A stretch of 64,000 nucleotides of DNA from Acanthosoma haemorrhoidale (Eukaryota; Arthropoda; Insecta; Hemiptera; Acanthosomatidae): NCBI GenBank assembly GCA_930367205.1, contig OV884015.1, positions 3,844,001 to 3,908,000 on the forward strand, written 5' to 3'. Both the position numbers and the translations under genes were made by a program. How positions within the stretch are numbered: position 1 is the stretch's first letter; every line of letters begins with the position of its first letter. Of this stretch, positions 1 to 12,900 are shown in pieces. The notes under the pieces were generated by a model. It was not told the DNA's origin and did not search any database. It saw nothing but the letters and a program-made list of their open reading frames with translations.

Positions 1-757
1 GTAGCGACCGCTAACTACATAAGTGTTAAATCACCCTATACTCTGGTGCATATGTAATGTATTCTAATTAGATGTAAATCATGATGAAAGTTTTAAGCAA
101 TAAATCATGCGCGGGACCGGCAGTCATAAAACTAAAAGGGTCGGCAGAGGGCAGCCATAAAACAGCCAGGTCTACCGGCCTAAAAGCCAGGTGGGCAATA
201 ATGCCACCTGGCATGCCATAAAGAGTCGTAAACAGTCCCTTAGGGGTCGAGGGGCACGTAATGGGTCGCAGGTGTGCGCATTTCCTCACTTGCACGCTTC
301 CCCCACCAAGCAGGAACAGTATTTAATCCCGGGGCTGCTAGCCCGAAATCCCACTCAGTCTACTCTCTCTTCATCCGCTGTTACTTGGTGTCGCTTTACG
401 CCAGGGCCACTTGGCCCTGGAAGTCAGTCTATTAGACTCTTCGTCACCTACTCTCTCTTCAGCGCCTCTGAGCCCGTCACCCTGTCTCTCAGCCTCCTTG
501 CAGACCCTCTGGCGCCTTGTACCTGTTACGCTGCCGGGCCCCCGCTCGAACTCTGAACATGTCTTATTCTTTATGAAACCTCTGTACCTCTTCTCTTGAA
601 CATAGTGTATTGTCGGGACACATACCTATCATAAATGGAGTCAGATATCAAACACCGACATGGAACAATGGTCCATGTTATAAACTACAATCCCCACTTG
701 TCACCAGGGCTAGAGTGATTAGGCACTCCCCTAGTGGCAACCCGACACACGTTATTA
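1..757 (+). mobile_element. Solo LTR-like retrotransposon repeat, left copy (starts at or just before the window edge)
   Basis: The first bases (GTAGCGACCGCTAACTACAT) recur nearly unchanged at 53491. The downstream block around 580-750 (a stretch ending CTGTACCTCTTCTCTTGAAC, then a CATAGTG...TGTCGGGRCACATMCCTATCA motif and a GTCACYAGGRCTAG motif) recurs in the same order and orientation at 54155-54300. The region is GC-richer than its surroundings. Two separated copies that share both ends but diverge in the middle are what solo LTRs of one family look like. No gag or pol lies next to it. The right end near 757 is estimated from where similarity stops. Short open frames here look incidental. 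Superfamily not determined. Confidence 0.55.
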
Positions 758-2640
758 TATCTATGTGAGAAACTTCAATTAATACTTTTTAATCCATTTA
801 GTTGGTTTTTTATCAATTTCAGGATTATTCAATATTTTTGAAACAGTTTAAATGCTTAAAATAATAAGTAAGTGAACTTAGATAGCACATTGATGATCTA
901 TTGTAGAATCTATAAATTTTACTATTTATTTATCTGTTTGATACTTAACAATATTACTTACATGTAAATAAATAAAGATTCGATATTTTAATCAACAATA
1001 CAGAACAATGGCCACTGACAGCTGAAACTCTTGAAATAATGTCAGGTCAAAAAATACTATCTGCTCATTTAAACTGTTACAAAAATATTTAATAATCCTA
1101 AAATTTGATAAAAAAGCAAATTTGCGGGACTCTGTGTCAAAATCTTGTTTTATCGCCAATAAACGTAATCACACAGCGTATCAAACTAAATAAATAAACA
1201 AAAAAAATAAAATTATAATCAAGGAAAAAATTGTAATAGATGTATTACAGTTGTATCCATTACTATTCTCTATTTTTGGCTATAGATACCAGACAAATAT
1301 TCATGTACAATTTATCACATTAAAAAGTAGGATCAAATATCGAATATCTATACATATCAGAGCTTTTCAACTAGATACAAAAAATTCAAGTTAACGACTG
1401 TGATGCATCACACAGTTAAATTTCCTTTCGTTTGCTGTCACAATTTTGTTGGGTTTAATGACTTTTTGCGATAGTACAATAAACCCTCAACACACATTGT
1501 TATATATAAATAGATGCATTACGTAGTATGATAAGAAAATAACCATTTTCTAATTACTAATTAGTTTATTAATAATTGGCTATTTTTCATAAGTTCACTT
1601 TTTTTTTGTGCCTCTGGAGCATTGAATAAGACTCGGGCAAAACATCACCCATCTATATGAAACCATAGTAAATATAATTTTCATTTCAGTTTTGATAACC
1701 TTATATGATTATAGCCTGTTTAACACATTTTAAACATTATTAATTAGGACCTTGAGGCCTTAAAATGGCCTACTAAATCTGCTAAAAAAATATTTCTTTT
1801 TTATTGTTTATTAATTAATTTATAAATTACTCCAATTTTTTAAAAATATTATTCTTAGCATATTGGGACATCGAATGGAGGCCCCATGACAAGTTTCATG
1901 GCTCTAAATAAGCACAGGTTGAGTTGAAGTCCCCAACACGATGTTAGTAGCAGTTTAATTGACTTTCGGTAATATAGTTTGTAAAAACAAGAAACAAATT
2001 ACATATCATTAATCAGGGTGTCAAGCAAGACTTTTAATTTGATGCTCAACTCAACATTATAGAAAACTATTTTTGTTTTTAATACCAACTAATTAATTAA
2101 TGACACTTACCTATGTATAACAGAAATAGATATATTCTTCATGCCTTCTTTATACCAATTGTCATCTCTATCTTGAAGAGAGAGGGACATGACTTAACAA
2201 GACTGGCAGGCACATAAGGGTTTCTGGTTTTGAAAACCATTAAGTTGAGGCTGTCTTCAAAAGATAAATTCATTTCTTTCAGTAACATTTGAACCAAGCA
2301 TATATTTAAAGTTGATATTCAGTTCATAACTATCTTTACCGCTTCATGAAATAGAATTGTTTTTTTATGTTCCATTAAAAACTCTTCCAAATGCTTAGGA
2401 AAGAAATGTAAATCATTAACTAGGCTACTCGCAAATTTCATTTACTTTGATTATTAATTCTGCTAAAATACAAAATAAATATAACAGCTGGTTTTTTTTA
2501 ATAGTCTCAGTGTACATTTCTAAGTATTACTGTTGTAATTGAAAAATTTAATGTAAAATTATGAATCAAAATTCTTATTTTTAGGTATTGGTCATATTTA
2601 AGGGTTTACTTTTTGGTTTAGCAATTACCATCATAAAAAA
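758..2640. other. AT-rich spacer, no gene seen
   Basis: Very AT-rich sequence with homopolymer runs and no open frame with coding character on either strand. A 14-bp perfect palindrome (TGTGATGCATCACA) lies near 1400. A splice-acceptor-like pyrimidine tract ending in TTTTTAG at 2575-2584 may open the exon of the unidentified gene that follows. Confidence 0.5.
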
Positions 2641-2650
2641 CTTAGAAGCC

Positions 2651-4611
2651 ATGAGCAATTTTTGTCAGTATTGTTCCCCAGACACTTGCTCTGGGCAGGA
2701 ACAGTTGATAGCCCACGACAACATGCTTGGCCCAACGCTCGACCAAGTCCTCTTGTCTCTTGTCATGTTACTGCCGACCAAGTTGTTAGAAGTACTTGGT
2801 GTAATGCACAAATCTAATATCAAAGAACATTCTTATACGGTAATCTGCCCAATTTTACCTTGTAAAACATTTTCATTTACAGTTACAACACTCAGTTTTT
2901 AATAATACAATACTCGATAGATATTCATAAAAAGGGCTATGTCATAGCCTAGTCGTTGACATGCTGGCTTCTAACCGCAGTGTTGGATTCCGAAATCCCA
3001 TAAGTTTTTCTTGAGGAAATGGGTCTCAGCCTCATCAGGATAAAGGAGTATCTAATAAATAAGCAGAGAATCCGGTTTAGAAAATGGAAATAAAATTTAA
3101 GAAGTAACAAGCCTAGCACCAAAGTGGTTCCTCAGCACCACCTACAAACTACGGCGACAACCTTCTCTTGGTCTCACCAGGGTTTTTTTATTTTTGTACT
3201 CGAGAAATGTCTACTATTTATAACTGTAATTTGAACCCATTAAAGCAGTTTGACTTATGTAATTAACCATATTGTTTTGTTGTGGTTTTAAGTAAGCTAG
3301 CTGGTGTCAATCACGCGCTTTTCACAAGTCCTGAGCTATATCTTTTTACTCGAGTCCTAAATCTCGAATCTAACAAGACACTCCCTTATCCTTTAAAGTG
3401 TTGCCACAGTTTTAATTTAGTTGCAGTTTATGTTGGTTGGTATCAATAGAACCTGATGCTTGCATATTTATCTATACTTCAAAAAATAACAACATAAACA
3501 TGCTATGGGCCCTGGATTCAAACATTGAAGAAAAATTAATCAAATAACGCTATGTAGAATTATTGTTTATATTCAAGCAGATTATAGCTAATTTTTATTT
3601 TTAAGATTTAGTTAATTATTAGCTAAAGAAAAAAATGGCATGATCGAAAGTCAAACTAGGGACCTCCTGAAATCCAGTCTGGTCTGTACCATCTGAGCTA
3701 GTCCTCCTTTATTGTGGTCCAGTCAGAGAGAAAAGAGCAGGGATTTAATGGCCAATATGATCTGTCGCAATGACTTAGCATCGCACCATAGGAGCAAAAT
3801 GTCTCTCTTGGTAAGGGAGTCGCAAGGTGCCTCCTCTGAGAACCTCTACACCAACCGTGTAATGTTATATCCTTAAGGACTAGCTGTTGGTGGAGCACCC
3901 AAACGGATAATGGGCAGGTCCCGAGTCTGTGAGTATATTTTCTTTGGCTAATAAATTTATATTAATAGTGGGTTATTTTATGGTGTTTATACAACAAAAA
4001 ATTAGTAATGTTAATTATATTTACGGACCACTTCATGAAGGTTTTTGTTGCGTAATTTATTTTTTGGAAGTATCAATTAAGGATGATTTATCCATATTAA
4101 TATCAATTTAAAGCCTTAACTGGACACCTCCCTCATGGTGAATGTCTCGCCATTGCTGGGGCGGAGTGTGCAGATTCCTGGAAGGTGACGGTGATGTTGC
4201 TCGGCTAAGCATCCAATTATCTATTTTATAACTTATACATTCTAAATTGAATTCAACACAAAGAAAGATTTTAGCTAGGATTTATGATTCAAATTGATAT
4301 TTATAATTAAATTAATTCTATTTCAGAGATAAAATGATCCATGATAATGATATCGTTAGCCAATATTAACAATTTCCTAAATTAAATTTAATAATTTGTG
4401 AATGCTCTCTCAGGAAGGTGATTTGAATGGTTGGCTGTGCAAAGAAGTTAGGAATTTGGCTGTCGACCTATCCCTCCTTGGCTACGACATAACTGAACCA
4501 GGAATGTGCCATCCGACACCGTCCATGTTCCAAGCTAGGAAATTTGTCCTGAACAAACTTGCAGAGCTCATGGAGAAAACAGAGGGGTGTACTACTATTG
4601 CTAATATATAA
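2651..4611 (+). CDS. Unidentified two-exon gene (about 128 residues as modelled)
   Basis: Two coding-like exons splice in phase. Exon a, 2651-2839, starts at an ATG in a good context (GAAGCCATGAGC), encodes MSNFCQYCSPDTC and continues to a GTAATC donor after a complete codon. Exon b, 4414-4611, follows a CTCTCTCAG acceptor, begins with a complete codon (EGDLNGWLCKEVRNLAVDL) and ends at a TAA. An AATAAA at 4613-4618 directly abuts the stop. The reading frame of exon a stays open upstream to a possible acceptor at 2584, so the ATG may be internal and more exons may lie upstream. Exon b looks helical and has a conserved-looking pattern (LGYDI, HPTPSMFQARKF, LNKLAELM). The intron carries SINE pieces. 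I do not recognise the family and assign no function. A pseudogene or part of a longer gene is possible. Confidence 0.5.
2935..3190 (+). repeat. tRNA-derived SINE-like element
   Basis: The 5' part resembles a decayed tRNA gene: an A-box-like stretch (TAGCCTAGTCGTTGACATGC) followed by a B-box-like GGATTCCGAAATCC about 35 bases on, with GGCTTCTAACCGC between them. A tRNA-unrelated body continues to about 3190. It lies in the intron of the unidentified gene. The acceptor stem does not pair, so it is not a working tRNA. Confidence 0.5.
3600..3709 (-). repeat. tRNA-like SINE head with T-rich tail
   Basis: On the minus strand the sequence begins GGAGGACTAGCTCAGATGGT (A-box) and continues to a B-box-like GGTCCCTAGTTTGAC. 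It is followed by a tail, TTTTTTTCTTTAGCTAATAA. Nearly the same tail follows another tRNA-like head at 23095-23185 and a third B-box-like stretch at about 3917-3965, so this is a dispersed family. The acceptor arm does not pair. Confidence 0.5.
3895..3970 (+). repeat. Partial SINE of the same tail family
   Basis: A B-box-like GGCAGGTCCCGAGTCTGTGA is followed by TTTTCTTTGGCTAATAAATT, matching the tails at 3600-3640 (opposite strand) and 23150-23185. The head is missing or badly decayed. Confidence 0.35.
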
Positions 4612-6923
4612 AAATAAAGATAACACCAAAGGATCCATTTCTTTACCGGCATATAGATATTAATAAGAATATCTAAATGTTTACAAGCTCATTCACCTTC
4701 ACTGTTTCAACCAATGAAGCTCAGAATGTATTGACATTAAGGATTAAATAAATAAAATATTTTCCTACACTATAATATTGTAAATACCATGATAACCGCC
4801 TTAGCTAAAATTTTTACTTTAATAAAATAAGGAGTCAAAAGACAAACAAAAAAGTTCGTAAAGATTATATTCATAAAGTTTATTTTATAACATTTCATAT
4901 AATATGATCTCAGGGCTCTATATAGTTCTAGCAAATAAATTTGTCTATTTCAAATGTTTCTTATTAACATAATTGTCTATGGAAATTGATAAATAATAAA
5001 TACCTAATACAAATAACAAATCTACAATCCTCTCTCTCCTGCATACCGTTCTAATAACTAACTCAAGTAAAGCCTATCAAATGTGACTGTAAGAATGAAT
5101 GAGTCGACACTGTCTTACTCTCGACTCCAACCTGCTGTTTTAGGCCAAAACAACCCCCATCATTATTTAGCCTATTATATCTGGTTCTGTACCTAACCTC
5201 AAAAATACTATTTCTATACACATTATTCTAACGTAAAACTCACTCCCTTAAAATTAACTTAATTGTAATAAATAAATTTAATTCATGCTAAAATATTGTT
5301 ACAATATAGTTTTGTTGAATGAATAAACATTCGACAGTCGCAATATATAATCAACCAAACTTAAAAGTGTTTCAAACCTTTGTTTAAATAGAGAAGTTTT
5401 ACCATTAATAACCAAGAGGGGATTTATCAGTTCACCACGTATTTTATGACGTAACAAAGAATGAATCTGATTTAAGGTGATCATGTCGGCTTTGAAGAGA
5501 TAGTTGAGGGGAGGTGTCCGCCAGTTGTCGTTATAAAATAAGATATGCACTAATATAATAATAAATAACTTATGCCATTTCCAAACTTATAGATGAACTC
5601 AACACAAATGAACACTGATATTTTAAATGTAGAGATAAACTTTTTACAATTTCAATTTTGTGCAAATAAAATCTAATTCATTTTCAAACTTTTCCATTAT
5701 CTATTTCATTAGAAGTAACTAATTTTAGTACAATATATAATTAACATGATGCCAATAATCAAGATAATTATTGTTTAGTTATACAAAGGGTCCCAAAAAG
5801 GCGATTAATACTATTTATTCAAAAACAAGAATTTTTTTAAGAAATCAAACAGATCTCTGCGACATTTAATTCTCACAATTAAAGTGTATTCATTTTTCTG
5901 AAATAATTAAGTCTTCTATAATTATAATGTGGTTTGAAAAAAGTCATCGACACCAATAAAATATAACTCCAATGAACAAGAAATAAATTTATATATTTAT
6001 AAAATAAATTGTACATAGATATTACAGATTCCTACATGCTAAAAATTAATAACTTTATACAAGTTTAAAAACATTTATGTTTTGTAACATTCTAAACATA
6101 TAGGATTCATACATAATATATATGAAAGTTGTAATTTATTTGTACTATATTATTTATTTGTTAGTATATATTTATGAATCGATAAGACATACAATATAAC
6201 AGTAAAAACTTCCCTCAATTACAAATAGAATATTCTCCATAAAACAATCAAGAGCAAGTGGGAGCTAACAGTAACAATAATAACACTTATTTGTACATAA
6301 ATAAGAAGTCTCAATATGAAATGCAAGGGGGCTTACGATAGTATAAAGAAGACGCACAAATCATAAATATAAAGGACTAATCAGTCACAGGTAAAGACCA
6401 AAAAACAAATAGTATCTTGAGGGTAATACTAAATACTAAAAACAGACACGTCAATAACATCAAATTGAATTTTTTTTCAATAAACCTTAATAGCTTTCCC
6501 GAATTATATATACTTATTCAAAACCAACTTTTCACCCATCCAGGCATCTTCTGGACTGGAGAATAAAGTACTAATTAACAATAATAAAAAGAAATCAATG
6601 AAAAGTTTAACTTGTCGAACTTAAAATCTCCAAATTACATCATTTTTCCCCAAATTACGTGATTTTAAGTGATGTTAACTTTTTCATGTTAATTAGTTGA
6701 TGTTATAAGAATAAAAATATGCCCGCATAGGCGAAACATTTCATGATTTAAAAAAAAAAAATTCTCGAGACAATAAGCCTTTTTTGAAAGCCATCTTCTA
6801 ATTTACCTTGTAAAATAAATACTTATAATACTATTTACACGTACCTTTTTTAAAATAAAAAAAAGTTAAATTAAAAAAAAATAATTTTATTTACAAAGAT
6901 ATATGACAATAATAGGAAGCAGT
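4612..6923. other. Convergent intergenic region, likely 3' UTRs
   Basis: This lies between the + strand unidentified gene and the - strand PWWP gene. A TTTATT (AATAAA on the minus strand) at 6886-6891 is a plausible poly(A) signal just after the PWWP gene's stop. An open frame of about 80 residues on the minus strand at 5299-5550 has no recognisable domain and no clear splice sites; I do not call it a gene. The rest is AT-rich with homopolymers. Confidence 0.4.
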
Positions 6924-9900
6924 CTACCTGTCGCTACGTTTTAAGGAAGCATCCTTTTTGTCAGATTTGCCAAAATTACCTTTCAAAAATTCAGGAAGAA
7001 CATTGTCTTCCTTTTTTGTGCCACTTTTCGAAGAATTTTCCTGTAACGGCCCCGAACTAACAGCAATGCTACTGTCGTGTACTAGCTGAAATGTCAAATG
7101 ACTTGAAGTTGTAGGAATTTCAGAAGCATCTCCGCTTAGAAACACCGCTTGCCCGGGCACTTCCAGATCGTCCGTCAAAAGAGGCATTGATGGCTGTTGA
7201 ATATCCGATTTCTTAGAAATATTTGTTATAGGGATGATGTGAGAGATATTAGATTGAGGTGCAATCGATGAAGGAACTTCCAATGGTGTCATTATCGGTG
7301 GTTGATTCAGAGTAAGGGATGTCTCCAAAACGGTGTTGGACAGAGACGGAGCTGGGTATTGTTGATCGACGTACACAGTGTCTACTATATCGGTTGTGTC
7401 CGATTGTAAAACTTGAGTGTTGGCCAATGCTTTAGCCAAGATGTCCTCACTTGAAGTTCGGGTATTACTGGAAGTCGCCGCCTGATTACAAATGTTCACC
7501 AAGTTTCCAGTGCCATCAATAGAAAAGATTAAGTTATCCAAATTTGTCGAATTAGAAGTGGAAGTAACAAAAATGTTGCGCTTATCGTTTTCTGTAGTGA
7601 GAACGGGACTTTCTACTGAGTACTGGCTATTGTCAACTAGATATAACATCTTGACAGGTTCTGCGGACGAGTGAGAACCAATGCTCTGAACGATGGGAAG
7701 GTTGCTCACAGTCACGACTTCGCCTGACTGTGATTGAGCACTAGAAGGAATAGTCAAAACTTGTGCCTTTTTTAATATCTGTTGTCTCTGAGGTTTCCTT
7801 TGCGTTTTTTGCAAAATGTTAGGGCTAAGCTGTTTGCTTTTAACAGACAGTTTATTAGTTTCATTTGGCGTAGTAGATTGAACAACAGATTTGAGTGACG
7901 AATGTGGTTCTGCTTGTTGGAAAACAGTCCCTACAGGTTTAAGAAGTTGGGTTGTTTTGACGAACTTGGTCCCTACCTGAGGAGAAACTTGGATTCTTGT
8001 TGGAGTTTTGAGGATGAGATTCCTCACAATAGGTCTACTAATCATCATCTTCGGTGCGTTGATAACAACTGTCGATGCGGTCTTGTTACTAATGATTGTC
8101 TGGGAGGGAACTTTTTGTACAACTTGTCCGGCCACAGTGGACTTTTGAACTATTTTGGCAGTAGTAGGGAAACCTTGTTTACCAACAACAATTGGTTTTG
8201 TAATATTTTTTTTTTGGACTGGACCTTTAGTGACTAATTGAGGATTGGTTGTAGTAGTTATGAGCCTAGTGGCAGGATGCAATTTGCCACCAGAGACATA
8301 GGCAGCTCCTTGCTGACGAGGTATCAAAAGTGTTCCAGAGACAGTTGGCAAAGGCGGTGTAATGTACATGGATTGTTGTTGTTGTTGTTGGGTTGCTAAT
8401 ACTGTATTGGTGCTCAGCGAGTACCTGACAAGAGGACCCTTCGAGCTAGCTTTATTTTTTGGAGGTGGTATGGTGACTTTTTTAATACTGGGTATCGATG
8501 GCTCATTGGGGGGTGGAGGAGACACAGTCATCAAACGCTTAGGGCTTTGAAAATCCTCAGGTTTCTCCTCCCCAGCATTCCTGATGTATACTTTCACCAC
8601 GTCGGAATTAGGTAAAGGATCTATGTGACCTTCTGTGATCTCCATATTAGGCTCTTGGTCATCAATCACAATCGGCATTGAATTTATATCTAAAGGTATT
8701 TGATCAACTGGAGTTTGTGCATTTGATAAATCTTGATCAGGCAATGATTGTGTTTTAGACAGGCCTTGATAGATTTTGGAACTTTGCTCAAAGACTATAA
8801 GAGGTTGTACCACTTGAGAGGAATCATTAATATCTTTCTTATCTGGTTTATCGCTAGAAGGATTTTTTTTTTTTGCATCAACTGATGCTTCCACTTCTAG
8901 ATATTTCTGTGAAGCATTATTTCCATCAACATTTTCACACAATTCTGGTGCCTCACTTCTTTTTACAGATAGATTATTTTCATCCAATATTTCCTCTGTT
9001 TCACAAATAATAGACTCCTCACAATTAGCAACTTCTACACAATTATCTTCGACTACCTCTTCAATTATCATTGGTACCTCAGAAACATCTTCTCTCAGAT
9101 CAGAATCTTCCATTCTATCTTCAGTTCCAGAATGAATGTTCGTTTCTGCAGTCTCTATACTTTCACTAGCGGAAACCGATGAAATCTCATTAGATTGAGA
9201 TGGTTTAAAAGTACACTGTTCATTATCACTTTTAATTGCTGGAAACTGCAGATCACTTTCAATTTTATCGTCTTTTAACTTTTCGTTATTTAACATATTT
9301 TCAGCATCCATTGGCGTATCAACTGCAGGCATATCTTTTTCAGGCACTTCTTCAGCACCTACTGGCATGTCAGCTTTTGACTCGCCATCTTTAACATCTA
9401 AAGATGCTTCACATACATTATCTACTTTTGACTCGCCAACTTCAACATCTAAAAAAGATGCTTCACACGTACTCTCTACTTTTAGCTCATCTTTTGTAGA
9501 AATATTTTCAGCACCTACTGGCATGTCAAGTTTTGATTTATCTTCTTTAACATCTAAAGGTATTACACATAAAGTATCAACTTTTGTAGAAATATCTCCT
9601 TCAACATCTGCAGGTGCTGTGCACAAATTATTCACTTCCAACACTTTTCCTTCGGGATTTACAGATGCTATAGACAAACTATTAACTTTTGATCCATCTT
9701 TTGTAGAAACAACTTCTTCGACATTTACCAATGGTGCGCACAAACTATCGACTTTTGGAGAAACATCTTTAGCATCAATAAACAATGAACTTGAAGTGTC
9801 AGCTTTTAACTCTCCTTTAATAGAAACATCTACAGCTTCTATAAACATGACATAATGTTCTTTTTCACCTTCCTCTTTCAATTCCTTAGGCTCAGTATCA

Positions 9901-12900
9901 GACAAATTTTCGGTTAAGGACAAATTTTTAGTGGAAAAAATATTTGATGTTTTCTTTTTTTCTTCAATGCTTTGAAGTAAAGCATCATTTCCCCCCACAG
10001 TTTCTTCATCTTTTTTTTTTTCAATAACTTCACATTCAGAAACTATTTTTGACGCCTCCTCAATAAGCCCATCAGTTTGTGGAGAAATATCTTTTTTTTG
10101 TTTGGTATCACCTTGTTCCAAGTCTTTTTTTTTCATCTCTTCATCTTCAGACATTCCAATCTCACAAATTTTGGCCTTGGTTGGAGTAGCCAGTGGAATA
10201 TCTGGAAGTTTTGGAACTTCGGTATTTTTTAACAAATCTTCTACTTCTTGACCGATGTCTTCGTTTGTAAAGTCTTCTTTTGAACAGGATTCTTCTGAAT
10301 CTTTTAGTTCTTTTAAACGGCGTTGAACATTTGGCTTTTCCTCCGAAATGACTCTGGGTAGTTTTTGCCCAAATTTAAGAGATTTGTTTAAATTTAATGA
10401 TTCATCGTTGTCTTCAAAATCAAAGCAGCATTTTTCTTTGGGTTCCTGAGGTGTGGGTTGCGGATGATCCTCGTTTTCTGAGAAGCTCTCGGACATAGTA
10501 GGCTTAGGAGTAATATCTTGAGCAGGCTCAGCAGCAACAACGGGTTCTAACTCCATTTCCATTTCTTCATCTAAATCCTCCTCCCAATCTTTCAGAATAT
10601 CCAAAGCTTCTGGCTCTTTGACTGTAACAGTTTTAGCTTCTTTTGATTTACGACTTCGTTTTTTAGGCGTAGCGCCTGCTATGCCTATTACATCTTTGAT
10701 CACAGGCACTGCAGATGAAGAACCACAAGGTGTTTCTGTTTTTTCTTTCTTTGCAGATTCACTTTTTCGCCTTTTGATAGGTGAAGACTCCTCTGCAAGC
10801 CTTCTCTTTAGTGAAGTCTTTCCGGGAATGGATTTTGGCATAGTGATCGGTGTGCTAGCAACACATTTTTTGAACTTCAAAACATTATTCTTGAACACTT
10901 TGAAATATTTATGAGGAACGTGATGAGGTGGAGGATGTGCTAAACCGGCATAATGAGCTTCGTAATGTGACAATAGGACACCCATCCTGTGACACACAAA
11001 GTTGCAATAGCTGCAAGCAAACTCAAATTCAGAAATATTACCAGATTGATTTTCAATATTTACAGGCTCCCTTTTGATGACAATTGGTGTATGCTTTCTC
11101 TGGGGGATCCTGGTTTCCCTAGCTTTTTTTATCGGATTTGAGAATGATTTTGATTCATTTGAAATCTTGACTTCCGGTGTTCTAGAAGTGGAAGGTGCTG
11201 AAATCGGAGTGGAGAATTTAACTTTGGGTCGCTTAGGAGTTAGGCTACTGTTACTATCGGTACTAAGTCTCTTTGAATCCCTATCCTTACTTGCCTTTTT
11301 GCGAGGCTTCAAACCAAACTGTTCTCTGTAGTCGAATTTCTCTTCAGGAAGATATTTTGGATCATGTATAATATCAGGGTTTCCTCCTGTCAATATTTCT
11401 GCATTTATGACATCTTTAGAAAACTTTTTCATATGTGAAATATCTCTGTTTCCATTTGGTCTGCTTAATTCTGTAAAAAAGAAAAAGATGAGAATTCAGC
11501 AATAATTCAATTTGACTTAAGCTTTATTAATCAGGTTAGCTAAATGTCACTGAATCCCCCAGGTAAGACGGCACCCACCAAAATATATTTTAAAGAAAAA
11601 TGTGTGAATCGCCCATTCAATTGGCACAATAAAAAAAAAATGATTGGACAGTTAAAACAGAACCTTAACAATTTATCATTGGCTAAATTTATTTTTTTTA
11701 ATCCTTTGTTAAATTATTAATGGAGCTGTATAAGCTACGCCCAATGGGAGAGAATTGCCTAAAGGATTTAGGATATTTTTTATTTAGAAGAAGTTTAACC
11801 ACTGCTCCCTCAAGGAAGAACTCCATCGCAAAGACATATCGAGAAAACCATTTTAAATGATCTATTTCATCGTCTTAATGCAAGTTACATCTCCCCAATG
11901 ATCTGACCTCCAAGCGGTCTTCAAAAATAGCTCACATTTCACAGAAATGGTACTCGGTAGTAGATCGGGCGCTCTTCCTTCCCCAGCCTAATAATAAACA
12001 ATTTGTAGTTTAAATAAAGATGTGAGATAGAGAGTAGTAATTTGAATCGGCACAATATATCTACTAATGCAGTTGTAAAAGGGTGGTTCAAAATATAATC
12101 AACGATCCCCTTAACAAAGAATCTCATTTGACAGCTCCAAGTATAACTTATTACCCGCGTGCATTGCATACAACGGAACTTACCTAATCCTCTCTTGATG
12201 AATTCATCTTTTTTAAAACAGTTGTAGTGGTATATTTGATTTAATGTTTTGGGAAACTCACTGAAACATAAATCCATGCATTAGAGCTTTAATAAATCAA
12301 TAAAGATAAGAATCAAATAACATTGCAAGGGTAAAAATAAATAAAACAAAAAATAAAATCAAAGATTATAATAATCACCACATCTTCATAAGCACAGCCC
12401 AGTGTGAGGAAGATTGGTAATTTGGTAAAAGAAAGACCAAACATTAATAGAAACAGACTCCTTTTCCCATTTACAAACTAGGCTAACTCAAAAGTCCAGC
12501 GTTGTGTTTCACTATTTTGCTCCAAGTTCACTGATGCAAATATATTACTAGGGAAATATAGTACTTGAGTATCTGAATTGTTATTTGATAAGGAAATAAA
12601 CTAATACCTGAAGAAGGCATTTGGAAAATTTTTATAAAACTAATTATGATTGTCGTTAAAGATCAACATTTACCTAACGTTAACGGTTCAAGAGGTAAAA
12701 GTAACATTGACTTGACATAACATTATGTATCAGATTAGAGAATAAAAACTGTAAACTTTTCGGATCATTTAATTTATATATTGAATTTATTATTACGAAA
12801 AAAATAAAATACATATGAAAGAAATAATGGTTAGAATTACAATACTACCTTAGTATTAGATTAGTACCTCATAAAATTTTGAAATTAAAAAAACTGGCAA

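Noticed and set aside
3636..3709. Functional tRNA gene
   Set aside because: The acceptor stem does not pair and the D arm is irregular; a shared tail with other copies shows it is a SINE head.
9367..9855. 162-codon plus-strand frame rich in Ser and Thr
   Set aside because: It is the antisense shadow of the acidic repeat block in the PWWP gene's last exon.
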